This document shows positions 1-7,463 of a DNA stretch of 9,665 nucleotides, piece after piece. The translations under genes and the position numbers were made by a program. The number at the start of each line of letters is the position of its first letter. Position 1 is the stretch's first letter. This stretch comes from an uncultured Clostridia bacterium (lineage in GTDB: Bacteria; Bacillota; Clostridia; Christensenellales; Borkfalkiaceae). Below the pieces are notes generated by a model, which saw nothing but the letters and a program-made list of their open reading frames with translations, had not been told where the DNA came from and made no database searches. The stretch covers positions 1 through 9,665 of the forward strand of contig CAKQEE010000034.1 in assembly GCA_934230055.1 (NCBI GenBank). Reading direction: 5' to 3'.

Positions 1-1046
1 CACTCGTACTTATCGCCTTCTTTTCTCTTGTAGCAAACCATTTTGTCCGTTTCGCCGGAGACAGCCGCTCTTACCGCGCGCTTGCCTGCCTCGAAGGTTT
101 CTTCTATATCGGTTTTGCTTGCGCAATGCGCCGCGCATCTCTGCATAAGCGAAAGTTCTATCGCGCGGGTTTTGATTCCCGTCTTTTCTTTTACGATGTT
201 AGCGAGGTTAGCCGCAACGCCACCGAGCTGCGCGTGACCGAAGCTGTCTCTCGCACCCGCTTTGCCGAGAACTTCGCCTATAAGGGTGCCGTTCTTATCG
301 TGAATACCTTCCGAAACGCAAACGATACACTTGTTGTTGTTCTTTGCGCAAACCGCTTTAACGTCATCTACGAATTTATCCACGTCGAAGTCGGTTTCGG
401 GAAGATAAATAAGGTCTGCGCCGTAACCCTTGCTGTTTGCGAGAGCCGCCGAAGCCGTAAGCCAACCGGCGTTTCTGCCCATAGCTTCTATTATGCAAAT
501 CATGCCCGTATCGTAAACCTTCGCGTCGAGGTTGATTTCCATAATGGTGGTTGCGATAAACTTTGCCGCGCTTGCGAAGCCGGGGCAATGATCCGTGCCG
601 AAAAGGTCGTTATCTATGGTTTTGGGAACGCCGATAACGTTTACTTCATAGCCGGATTTCGCCATATACTTGCTTATTTTGTTGCAGGTATCCATACTGT
701 CGTTTCCGCCGTTATAGAAGAAGTATCTTACGTCGTACTTTTTGAATACTTCGAGGATTCTCTTATAATCGGTATCGTCTACGGAAGCGTCTTTAAGTTT
801 ATATCTTACAGAACCCAAAGCGGAAGAAGGAGTGTTTTTTAAAAGTTCGAGTTCCTTCTTGTCTTCTTTAGAGATATCGTAAAACTCTTCGTTAAGAATA
901 CCTTTGATACCGTGCGCCGCACCGTATACCGCGGTGATATTCTTTTGTTTGAGACCTTCGATAAATACGCCAGCCGCGCTCGCGTTGATTACCGAGGTAG
1001 GTCCGCCGGACTGCGCGAACATAAGCGCGCCTTTCAATCCTTTCAT
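1..1046 (-). CDS. pfp: 6-phosphofructokinase, probably pyrophosphate-dependent (3' end cut off by the window edge)
   Basis: This gene is expected to interconvert fructose 6-phosphate and fructose 1,6-bisphosphate in the cytoplasm. The window holds 348 codons from the ATG; the C-terminus, perhaps 60 residues judging from the family's usual length near 410, lies outside. Visible motifs are the N-terminal nucleotide/PPi loop (QSGGPTSVIN, residues 12-21), GGNDSMD (113-119), PKTIDND (141-147) and MGRNAGW (189-195). In this superfamily an Asp after GGx and a Lys before TIDND (here D116 and K142) mark PPi users, whereas ATP enzymes have Gly at both places; the Lys together with MGRNAGW is typical of PPi-PFKs. 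The catalytic Asp is D145. The start is supported by AAAGGAG (1054-1060) 7 nt upstream. It lies 58 nt downstream of pfkA with no visible terminator between, so co-transcription is likely; a weak TTTAAC/TATATA promoter-like pair in the gap cannot be excluded. PFK family membership is certain; the PPi donor is inferred from residues. Confidence 0.88.
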   Translation of the reverse strand, partial: MKGLKGALMFAQSGGPTSVINASAAGVFIEGLKQKNITAVYGAAHGIKGILNEEFYDISKEDKKELELLKNTPSSALGSVRYKLKDASVDDTDYKRILEVFKKYDVRYFFYNGGNDSMDTCNKISKYMAKSGYEVNVIGVPKTIDNDLFGTDHCPGFASAAKFIATTIMEINLDAKVYDTGMICIIEAMGRNAGWLTASAALANSKGYGADLIYLPETDFDVDKFVDDVKAVCAKNNNKCIVCVSEGIHDKNGTLIGEVLGKAGARDSFGHAQLGGVAANLANIVKEKTGIKTRAIELSLMQRCAAHCASKTDIEETFEAGKRAVRAAVSGETDKMVCYKRKEGDKYE

Positions 1047-1104
1047 TGTTTTTCTCCTTTGATATATATCTTTTATTTTTTTATCGTTAAATATTCCCCG
1101 AAAA

Positions 1105-2067
1105 TTAAAGGCTTAATACGCGCGCAATGTCGTAAAGCTCTTTATCGAAGCGTTTTTCCGCGGTGGCTACCTCCGCAAACGGAACGGTTACCACTTCGTT
1201 TTTGCGGATACCTATCGCAACGCTTTCGGAATCGTTCATTAAAAGTTCTATCGCCTTGCTTCCGAAGCGAGCCGCAAGCACCCTGTCTTGCATACTCGGC
1301 GAGCCGCCGCGCTGAATATAGCCGAAGTTGGTTACTTTAACGTTGATTCCGCTTTTTTCCTGTATCTTTTCCGCGATTTCGTCTCTGTTTCCCGCTCCTT
1401 CTGCCAGGATTATCATATTAGAAGTTTTGCCGCGCAAATAACTCTTTTTAATAGACTTTGCTATCTCGTCGAGATTATAAGGAATTTCGGGAACGAGAAC
1501 GTATTCCGCGCCGCCCGCAACGCCCGCATAAAGCGCAATATCTCCGCAATGACGCCCCATAACCTCCAAAAGGCACACCCTGTCGTGGGAGTGCATGGTA
1601 TCGCGCAGATTGCTTATCGCCCACAAAACGGTGTTTACGGCGGTATCGAATCCGACGGTATAATCGGTATACGCAAGGTCGTTATCGATCGTTCCCGGTA
1701 TTCCCATAACTTTTATGCCGAAATTATCGCTTAAATCTTTCGCGCCGCGGAACGTTCCGTCCCCGCCGATTACCACGAGTCCTTCTATTCCGTAAGCGGA
1801 AAGGGCGTCTACCGCCTGCTTCTGCACTTCTACGTCCTTAAATTCGGGACATCTTGCCGTTCTCAAAAAAGTGCCGCCCCTGTGAATCATATCGGAAACC
1901 GAACGCGAGCCGAGACGGGATATTTCGCCCTTTATAAGCCCGGCGTAACCGCGTTCCACACCGTATATATCTACGTTATTATAAAGAGCAGTACGAACTA
2001 CGGATCTTATACAAGCATTCATTCCGGGCGCATCTCCGCCGCTCGTTAATACCGCAATCCTTTTCAT
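1105..2067 (-). CDS. pfkA: ATP-dependent 6-phosphofructokinase PfkA
   Basis: Phosphorylates fructose 6-phosphate with ATP, the committed step of glycolysis; a cytoplasmic homotetramer in characterised relatives. From the ATG at 2067 the protein is 320 residues, the normal length of bacterial PfkA. Motifs in order: SGGDAPGMN (9-17), RGG (63-65), GGDGT (101-105), PGTIDND (124-130, catalytic Asp128), MGRHCGD (170-176) and QRGGSPSMQDR (252-262). Gly104 and Gly125 are the residues that specify ATP rather than pyrophosphate. The reading frame extends three codons upstream to a GTG (MNYMKR...), but that GTG is itself part of the Shine-Dalgarno AGAGGTGA (2073-2080). The ATG sits 6 nt after AGAGGTG and gives the canonical MKRIAVLTSGG start, so it is preferred. 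An extended -10 promoter lies in the 87-nt gap after dnaE. The next gene downstream is a second, PPi-type phosphofructokinase rather than the pyruvate kinase gene common beside pfkA in Bacillota. Confidence 0.97.
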   Translation of the reverse strand: MKRIAVLTSGGDAPGMNACIRSVVRTALYNNVDIYGVERGYAGLIKGEISRLGSRSVSDMIHRGGTFLRTARCPEFKDVEVQKQAVDALSAYGIEGLVVIGGDGTFRGAKDLSDNFGIKVMGIPGTIDNDLAYTDYTVGFDTAVNTVLWAISNLRDTMHSHDRVCLLEVMGRHCGDIALYAGVAGGAEYVLVPEIPYNLDEIAKSIKKSYLRGKTSNMIILAEGAGNRDEIAEKIQEKSGINVKVTNFGYIQRGGSPSMQDRVLAARFGSKAIELLMNDSESVAIGIRKNEVVTVPFAEVATAEKRFDKELYDIARVLSL

Positions 2068-2072
2068 GTAAT

Positions 2073-2080
2073 TCACCTCT
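2073..2080 (-). promoter_or_regulatory. Ribosome binding site that decides the pfkA start
   Basis: The minus strand reads AGAGGTGA here, a good Shine-Dalgarno ending about 6 nt before the ATG at 2065-2067. It contains the GTG that an ORF finder takes as the first codon, so the longer 323-residue form is unlikely. Confidence 0.8.
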
Positions 2081-2108
2081 TTTTATTATCGAATTTCAAA
2101 TCGGAATA

Positions 2109-2117
2109 ATTGTATCA
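2109..2117 (-). promoter_or_regulatory. Extended -10 promoter for pfkA
   Basis: The minus strand reads TGATACAAT: a TGn extension directly before TACAAT, which matches TATAAT at 5 of 6 positions. The best -35 at 17-nt spacing (TAGCCT) is poor, as is common for extended -10 promoters. Transcription would start near 2102, leaving a leader of about 35 nt with the Shine-Dalgarno in it. This would let the two phosphofructokinase genes be expressed apart from the upstream dnaE operon. Prediction from consensus only. Confidence 0.55.
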
Positions 2118-2154
2118 CATTTTTATTTAAAAGGCTATTTTTTTTACGGCACTT

Positions 2155-5100
2155 TTAGTGCTTTTTCAAGAAAAAAATTACGTTATCTTTTCCGAGTTTT
2201 CCCGTAAGCTCGCTGACAAGCCCCCCGCAACGGCGAACGGAAACGTGCGCGTCGTACTTTTTGCCGTTCATCGCTACGATTACGGGGATATCCCCTTCGT
2301 AAGATTCCGCTATGTCGAGTACGTCGTTAAGCTCGTTTTCTTTGCCCTCGGGAATGATAAGTCCGAGGTACTCCTTTTCCGCGGGCGCGGTATGCCCCGC
2401 CGCTTCCTCTTTTACTTCGAGCTTTACTATTCCGTCCGCTAAAATCGTCGGCTTTCCGTCTTTTATCTGCGTTTTTCCGGTAATTCTCACTATTTCTTCG
2501 TTGGCAATCACCGCCTTGCACTTTTCAAAAACCTTGGGGAAGGCAACCACTTCTATACTGCCGTAAACGTCCTCTACCGTGATGAACGCCATAACCTGCC
2601 CGCTTTTGGTGGTAAGCCTTTTGAATTCGGAAATGATGCCTCCCATAACGATTTGTTCGCCGTCTTTTATTTCGGTATATTCCCTGTTTCCGTCCTCGTC
2701 CTCTTCGTAATATTCCATAAGGCTCGTATTGAATGAGAATTTGGAAAACTGCTCTTTATAGTCTTCCAAGGGGTGTCCCGAAAGGTATACGCCGACTACC
2801 GCTTTTTCGTTTATCAGTTTTTCTCTCGAAGAAAATTCGGGCAGGTCGGGATAATCTATTTTCAGACCTTCGTCCTCCTCGAAAACCGTGCCGAAAAGGC
2901 TTATCTGCATACTGTTTTTCTTTTTGTTCGCTTCCGAAACCCTGTCCATATAATCGGAAAACACCGCGGAAAGCGACCTGCGCGTTTTTCCGAACGAATC
3001 GAACGCGCCCGCAAGTATAAGGCTTTCCACAAGCCTTTTGTTTATGCCGACTCCGACGCCGCGGTTTATGAAATCCTCGAAAGAAGAGAAGTCGCCGTTT
3101 TCCTCACGCTCTTTCAAAAGGTCGTTGATTACGGCAAGCCCTACGTTCTTTATTCCCACGAGTCCGAAACGTATTCCCCCGTCCTCGCAGGAAAAGTACG
3201 CCTTACTTTTGTTCACGTCCGGCGTAAGCACCTTAAAGTCGTTATTTTTTAAGTAGGTAAGATATTTGGAAAGCTCGTCTATCTTATCTATTCTGTTATT
3301 GAGCAGCGAACAGAAAAATTCTACGGGATAGTATTTTTTAAGGTAAGCCGTTTGATAAGCAAGCACCGCGTAAGCCGCCGCGTGCGATTTGTTGAAAGCG
3401 TATCTTGCAAAAGGCTTCATGTTATCGTAAACGCGAATCGCCACGTCTTCCGGCACGCCGCGCTTTATCGCGCCGTCTACCGGTTGTCCCGTGTGGTCGT
3501 TGATACCGCCGTAAACGAATATCTCCTTTTGCTGTTCCATTATTTCTACTTTCTTTTTACCCATCGCCTTACGAACTATGTCCGCGTGTCCCAAGGTAAA
3601 CCCGCCGAGACTCTGACAAATCTGCATGACTTGTTCCTGATAAACGAGTATTCCGTAACTGTTTTTCAGGATAGGTTCGAGAAGCGGATGGTCGTATTTA
3701 ATTCCCGCGGGGTTATGCTTGTTCTTTATGTACTGCGGAATAGAATCCATAGGTCCCGGTCTGTAAAGAGAAATCCCTGCGATAATATCTTCAAACGTGG
3801 TCGGTTTCAGGTCTTTCATGAATCGCTTCATACCGGGACTTTCAAGCTGGAACACGCCGTCCGTTTCACCCGAACCGATAAGGTCGTAAGTACCTTTATC
3901 TTCGTAACCTAAAACGTGGAAATCGAGGTCTACGCCGAAATCTTCTTTTGCGTACTGACAGGCAAGCTGAACGTCCGTGAGCGTACGAAGCCCCAAGAAG
4001 TCCATTTTAAGCATACCGAGGGCTTCTACCTCTATCATATCGAACTGCGTCGTTATATCTTCGCCGTTTCTTTGAAGCGGAACGTTATCCATAATCGGCT
4101 TTTCGCATATAACCACGCCCGCGGCGTGCATACTCGTGTTTCTGGGAAGCCCCTCGCACTTTATCGCCATATCTATGATTTTATGCAATTCCTCGTCGTT
4201 ATTATATATGTCGATAAGGTCCGGAACGCCTACGTTCGTGCCGTCTTTAAGAAGTTCCATTCCGAGCGACTGTCTTATGGTGGACTTGCCGTCCATAAGC
4301 TTCGTCACCTTGTCTACGCTCGAATACGGAACGCGGTATACCCTCGCAACGTCTTTTATAGCCGCCTTACTTGCAAGAGTACCGAAGGTAACTATCTGCG
4401 CCACTCTTTCCGAACCGTATTTTCTTCTTACGTATTCCACCACTTCGCCGCGGCGCGCGTCCGATATATCCACGTCGAAGTCCGGCATGGACACCCTTTC
4501 TCTATTTAAAAATCTCTCGAAAATCAGTTGATAGCGGAGCGGCTCCACGTCCGTTATGCCGATAGAATACGCGATTATGCTCGATACTCCGGAGCCTCTG
4601 CCCGCGCCGACGGGAATACCCACGCTTCTCGCGTAGTTTATAAAATCCCAGACGATAAGGTAGTAATCGCAAAAACCCATAGAGCTTATAACGTCGAACT
4701 CGTAATCGAAACGCTCGCGTATTTCGGGCGTTATCACGGGGTATCTCTTTTTAAGCCCGTTTTCCGCAAGGTTAAGAAGATATTCTTTGGGGGTGGTTCC
4801 GTCGTCGGGAACGTATTTCGGTATAAGCGAATTATCCCTTATCGGATCGCCCTTCGCGGTGAGCGGAAAAACCTCTTCCGTCACCTTGTCCGCTATTTTA
4901 ACGGTGTTTTCTATCGCCTCGGGAATATACGAAAACAGCTCTTTCATCTCTTCGGGCGTTTTGAAATACGCCTGATCGCTTTCCATTTTAAGGCGCGTGG
5001 GATCGTCGAGAGTGGTTTTCATGCTTATACACATAACGACGTCCTGCATTTCCGCGTCGTCGCGGTTTAAGTAATGCACGTCGTTGGTTGCGGCAAGCGG

Positions 5101-5685
5101 TATGTTAAGCTCTTTGGAAAGTTTTATTATAAGCGGGTTTATGCGCTTTTGGTCGGCAAGTCCGTGGTCCTGAATTTCAAGATAAAAATCGTCTTTATAA
5201 ATATCCCGAAGCATTTCCGCAACGGACTTTGCGCCTTCGTAATCGTTTTCCACAAGCTTTCTTTGCACCCTGCCCGCAAGGCACGCGGAAAGACATATAA
5301 GCCCTTCGCTGTATTTTGCAAGGGTTTTGTAATCTATTCTCGGTTTATAATAAAACCCGTCCACGTACGCTATGGAATCGAGTTTTATAAGGTTTTTGTA
5401 TCCTTTTTTGTTTTTGCAAAGAAGTATAAGGTGGTCGTAAGCCTGCTTTCCCGTTTTGTCGGTATAATCGTCCGTAACGTACATTTCGCAACCGATTATA
5501 TATTTTATGCCCGCCTTTTTCGCTTCTTCCGCAAAGTAGAGCGTGCCGAACATATTGCCGTGGTCGGTTATCGCAACCGCGTCCATTCCGCGCTCTTTGC
5601 ACGCCTTAAAAAGCTTGTCTATGCGCGTTGCGCCGTCAAGCAAGCTGTATTCCGTATGTAAATGTAAGTGTACGAAATCAGACAT
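2155..5685 (-). CDS. dnaE: DNA polymerase III alpha subunit DnaE with intact PHP domain
   Basis: Replicative C-family DNA polymerase subunit of 1176 residues, close to the usual 1160 of DnaE1-type enzymes. Order of parts: PHP domain (about 4-270; HLHLHTEYSLLDG at 6-18, DHG at 41-43); palm with PDFDVD (401-406, catalytic D402 and D404) and third catalytic Asp in KMDFLGL (D562); YRPGP (641-645); helix-hairpin-helix region (about 815-900); an internal beta-clamp binding motif QISLF (927-931); OB-fold (about 1012-1070); and a short C-terminal region. All nine PHP metal ligands known from Mycobacterium DnaE1 appear present (H8, H10, D17, H42, E67, H85, C135, D202, H204), so Mn/Zn-dependent 3'-5' exonuclease proofreading is predicted. 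The ATG follows AAAAGGAAG (5691-5699) by about 5 nt. It lies 30 nt after whiA with no terminator, so it belongs to the murB-PHP-whiA operon. Clostridia usually also carry PolC; whether this genome does cannot be seen here. Confidence 0.98.
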   Translation of the reverse strand: MSDFVHLHLHTEYSLLDGATRIDKLFKACKERGMDAVAITDHGNMFGTLYFAEEAKKAGIKYIIGCEMYVTDDYTDKTGKQAYDHLILLCKNKKGYKNLIKLDSIAYVDGFYYKPRIDYKTLAKYSEGLICLSACLAGRVQRKLVENDYEGAKSVAEMLRDIYKDDFYLEIQDHGLADQKRINPLIIKLSKELNIPLAATNDVHYLNRDDAEMQDVVMCISMKTTLDDPTRLKMESDQAYFKTPEEMKELFSYIPEAIENTVKIADKVTEEVFPLTAKGDPIRDNSLIPKYVPDDGTTPKEYLLNLAENGLKKRYPVITPEIRERFDYEFDVISSMGFCDYYLIVWDFINYARSVGIPVGAGRGSGVSSIIAYSIGITDVEPLRYQLIFERFLNRERVSMPDFDVDISDARRGEVVEYVRRKYGSERVAQIVTFGTLASKAAIKDVARVYRVPYSSVDKVTKLMDGKSTIRQSLGMELLKDGTNVGVPDLIDIYNNDEELHKIIDMAIKCEGLPRNTSMHAAGVVICEKPIMDNVPLQRNGEDITTQFDMIEVEALGMLKMDFLGLRTLTDVQLACQYAKEDFGVDLDFHVLGYEDKGTYDLIGSGETDGVFQLESPGMKRFMKDLKPTTFEDIIAGISLYRPGPMDSIPQYIKNKHNPAGIKYDHPLLEPILKNSYGILVYQEQVMQICQSLGGFTLGHADIVRKAMGKKKVEIMEQQKEIFVYGGINDHTGQPVDGAIKRGVPEDVAIRVYDNMKPFARYAFNKSHAAAYAVLAYQTAYLKKYYPVEFFCSLLNNRIDKIDELSKYLTYLKNNDFKVLTPDVNKSKAYFSCEDGGIRFGLVGIKNVGLAVINDLLKEREENGDFSSFEDFINRGVGVGINKRLVESLILAGAFDSFGKTRRSLSAVFSDYMDRVSEANKKKNSMQISLFGTVFEEDEGLKIDYPDLPEFSSREKLINEKAVVGVYLSGHPLEDYKEQFSKFSFNTSLMEYYEEDEDGNREYTEIKDGEQIVMGGIISEFKRLTTKSGQVMAFITVEDVYGSIEVVAFPKVFEKCKAVIANEEIVRITGKTQIKDGKPTILADGIVKLEVKEEAAGHTAPAEKEYLGLIIPEGKENELNDVLDIAESYEGDIPVIVAMNGKKYDAHVSVRRCGGLVSELTGKLGKDNVIFFLKKH

Positions 5686-5715
5686 CTTATCTTCCTTTTA
5701 TCTTTCTTCTTCCGC

Positions 5716-6687
5716 TTATTTTTCTTCCGCGGGCGTTTCCGTTTTTAATTTTTCCGCTTCCGCGGCTATTTTTCTTAATCTGTGGTTTAAGCAGCTTTTG
5801 GTTATCGAAAGCCTTTTAGCAAGCTCCGAAAAAGTGTCTTCGGGGTAATTCTTTCTAAAAAGCGCGGTTTCCGCAAGTTCGGGTTTAAGCTCCGACAGTC
5901 TGCCGCTTTTATCCAGAAATTCTATATCTTCCGCAAGCCGCATAGAAGCTTCCACCTGCCGCGTAACGTTGCCGAGGTCGCAGTTTTTTCTTCTGTTGCT
6001 GTCGTTTACAAGCTCTCTTTCTATCATTAAGTCGGTAAGCCTTAAAACGGCTATCGGCGCATGTAAAAACGCTATGAAATCTTTTATTTCCTCCGCACTC
6101 TTAATGTATACGAGATAGCTTTCTTTTCTTCTCGTAATGCGCGTTTTTATGCCGTATTCAGCAAGCTTTTCACTCGTTCTGCCCGCGGGGCGCGGGTGAT
6201 AAAACACAAGCTCCAAATGGTAGCCCGTGCCTTTACCTTCTCCGCCGCCCGGCACGGTGCAACCGCCCGCAGATACGAAAAGCCCCCTTAAAAACGCGCG
6301 GAACCCCTCTTCCGTTTCCGCAACCTTGCCGTAAAAATCGAAGCTTACCGAATACCCGCGAGGGCTTTTTTCCAGAATACCGAGTTCGCACAAAATTTCC
6401 GCGGCGCGTTCGCCCGAAAGACTTATCGTAAACCTGTCTTTTTTGTTAAGCCTGTCCTCTTCGACGGAAACCTCGCCGAATTTGTAAGAAAACAGCGAAC
6501 GAAAATACTCTTCGGCGAGCGAAAGGGTGCTTTCTTCCGAAACGGAAAACATCAATCCCGTTTCGCCGTCCTTCATATAAATCGCGCCCGAGCCGCGTAT
6601 CAGCCCCGCAAGAAAAGCCATTTTCAAAGCGGGTTCTTTTATGAATTTTCCGAGTATCTCGATTTTTACAACCTCTCCGAAATTCAA
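5716..6687 (-). CDS. whiA: WhiA-family DNA-binding regulator (TTG start)
   Basis: WhiA proteins are DNA-binding factors, first known from Streptomyces sporulation; in Bacillus subtilis the homologue (YvcL) affects cell division and chromosome segregation. The 323-residue protein has the expected layout: a degenerate LAGLIDADG-homing-endonuclease-like N-terminal domain (LAGLIRGSG at 26-34 and a second motif FLRGLFVSAGG at 132-142), a linker with NRRKNCDLGNVTRQ (231-244), and a C-terminal helix-turn-helix (about 283-308, ending TKSCLNHRLRK). The endonuclease acidic residues are absent (Arg-Gly-Ser-Gly in place of Asp-Ala-Asp-Gly), as usual in WhiA, so no nuclease activity is expected. The start is TTG, overlapping the TGA stop of the PHP gene. 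It is chosen because MNFGEVVKIEIL aligns with the family's usual MSF..EVK.EL start and GAGAGG lies 8 nt upstream. Overlap with the PHP gene implies translational coupling. The rapZ and yvcK genes normally found immediately upstream are missing. Confidence 0.95.
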   Translation of the reverse strand: MNFGEVVKIEILGKFIKEPALKMAFLAGLIRGSGAIYMKDGETGLMFSVSEESTLSLAEEYFRSLFSYKFGEVSVEEDRLNKKDRFTISLSGERAAEILCELGILEKSPRGYSVSFDFYGKVAETEEGFRAFLRGLFVSAGGCTVPGGGEGKGTGYHLELVFYHPRPAGRTSEKLAEYGIKTRITRRKESYLVYIKSAEEIKDFIAFLHAPIAVLRLTDLMIERELVNDSNRRKNCDLGNVTRQVEASMRLAEDIEFLDKSGRLSELKPELAETALFRKNYPEDTFSELAKRLSITKSCLNHRLRKIAAEAEKLKTETPAEEK

Positions 6688-7463
6688 CTTCCCGCCCTCT
6701 CTTTGAATTTTTTAAACCTGAAATCGGGCGTACTTCCGTTTATATTGTCTATCCGATCTTCGGGAATTTCAACACGCCGCAAAAGATTTTCCACAAGCGA
6801 AATTTCGCCCACCCTGTCGGGCGTGTGCGCGTCCGAACCGATTATAAAGCGCGCCCCCGTTTTTAAGATTTTATAAAGCTCTTCGTCCGAAAGGTGAGTT
6901 TTTTTTGCATTGAGTTCTATATAAGTGCCGTAATCCGCCGCAGCCTTCGCAACCTCTTCCGCATCTGCATAGCAACAATAATTTAGGTGCGTTATTGCGT
7001 CTACGGGGTTATTTTTTATAACGTTTATATATGCTTTCGTGTTTTCTTTTATCAGCCTTGCGGAAGGCTTAGGCTCCTTTTTTTTGGAAAGAAAAAAGTT
7101 CGGAAGAGCCATGGAAAACAGCGCGCGGGGCTTGTACGCAACGAATTTATGCACACCCGCAAGGTATATATCAAAGTAATCGTAAAGCTTTTCTTTAAGG
7201 TCGGTTTCGCCTTCCGTGCCTATAAAGTTTGATTCTATACCGAGAAGAGTTTTAACGCCCGTTTTTTCCGTCGCCTCTTTGCACAGCCTTTTCATATCTT
7301 TAAGGCAACCTTTCGTTATACCGAACACGGGGTGCGCGAAGCCGTGGTCGGAAATTCCTATTTCCGAAAGTCCCGTAGCTTTTGCGGCAAGGGCGTTTTC
7401 TTCTATCGTTCCCTTCCCGTGCGAAAATATTGTGTGCGTATGGTAGTCGCCCGTCAGCTTCAT
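6684..7463 (-). CDS. PHP-domain phosphoesterase (histidinol-phosphatase/YcdX-like)
   Basis: A 259-residue single-domain PHP protein, expected to be a metal-dependent phosphoesterase in the cytoplasm; its substrate is not known. The metal-binding motifs are complete: DYHTHT (6-11; H8, H10), H15, SDHG (38-41), GIESN (75-79, E77), GVHKF (103-107, H105), THLN (158-161), IELN (182-185) and SDAHT (210-214, D211 and H213). This pattern fits the YcdX/HisK-like branch, but no his genes are nearby, so a role in histidine synthesis is not supported. The ATG follows the murB TAA with no gap, and its ribosome site GGGGAG (7470-7475) lies inside the end of murB. Its own TGA overlaps the whiA TTG. A PHP gene after murB is a recurring arrangement in Clostridia, there usually followed by rapZ, yvcK and whiA, which suggests a conserved but undefined link to cell-envelope or central-carbon control. 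Confidence 0.9.
   Translation of the reverse strand: MKLTGDYHTHTIFSHGKGTIEENALAAKATGLSEIGISDHGFAHPVFGITKGCLKDMKRLCKEATEKTGVKTLLGIESNFIGTEGETDLKEKLYDYFDIYLAGVHKFVAYKPRALFSMALPNFFLSKKKEPKPSARLIKENTKAYINVIKNNPVDAITHLNYCCYADAEEVAKAAADYGTYIELNAKKTHLSDEELYKILKTGARFIIGSDAHTPDRVGEISLVENLLRRVEIPEDRIDNINGSTPDFRFKKFKERAGS
6696..6701 (-). promoter_or_regulatory. Ribosome binding site for the TTG start of whiA
   Basis: The minus strand reads GAGAGG (extended upstream to AAAGAGAGG), 8 nt before the TTG at 6685-6687 and inside the last codons of the PHP gene. It supports TTG initiation at the family's usual N-terminus. Confidence 0.6.

Noticed and set aside
126..842. A 238-codon plus-strand open frame opposite the PPi-type phosphofructokinase
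   Set aside because: It lies wholly antisense to a gene with clear family motifs, has no ribosome site, and its translation resembles no protein. It exists because the real gene's codon choice avoids reverse-strand stops.
1047..1104. Separate promoter for the second phosphofructokinase (TTTAAC, 17 nt, TATATA)
   Set aside because: Both boxes are poor matches in a very AT-rich 58-nt gap where such matches are expected by chance; co-transcription with pfkA is simpler.
2068..2076. Three-codon N-terminal extension of PfkA from a GTG
   Set aside because: The GTG is part of the Shine-Dalgarno for the downstream ATG, and the extension lies outside the conserved family start.
2149..2161. Inverted repeat (GCACT, 3-nt loop, AGTGC) overlapping the dnaE stop codon, considered as the operon terminator
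   Set aside because: The stem is only 5 bp, and on the minus strand it is followed by CGT and a run of A, not T. Only the plus strand shows TTTTT after it, and no plus-strand gene ends there.
3352..5661. Several plus-strand open frames of 180-197 codons opposite dnaE
   Set aside because: All are antisense shadows of dnaE with low-complexity translations rich in Val, Arg, Tyr and Phe and no recognisable motifs.
5716..6687. Homing endonuclease, suggested by the LAGLI motif
   Set aside because: The acidic catalytic residues are replaced, and the C-terminal helix-turn-helix and gene neighbours identify WhiA, which only shares the fold.
6684..7463. Histidinol-phosphatase of histidine biosynthesis (hisK)
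   Set aside because: The PHP motifs fit, but no his genes are near, and the conserved neighbours are cell-wall and regulatory genes, so a specific hisK label is not justified.
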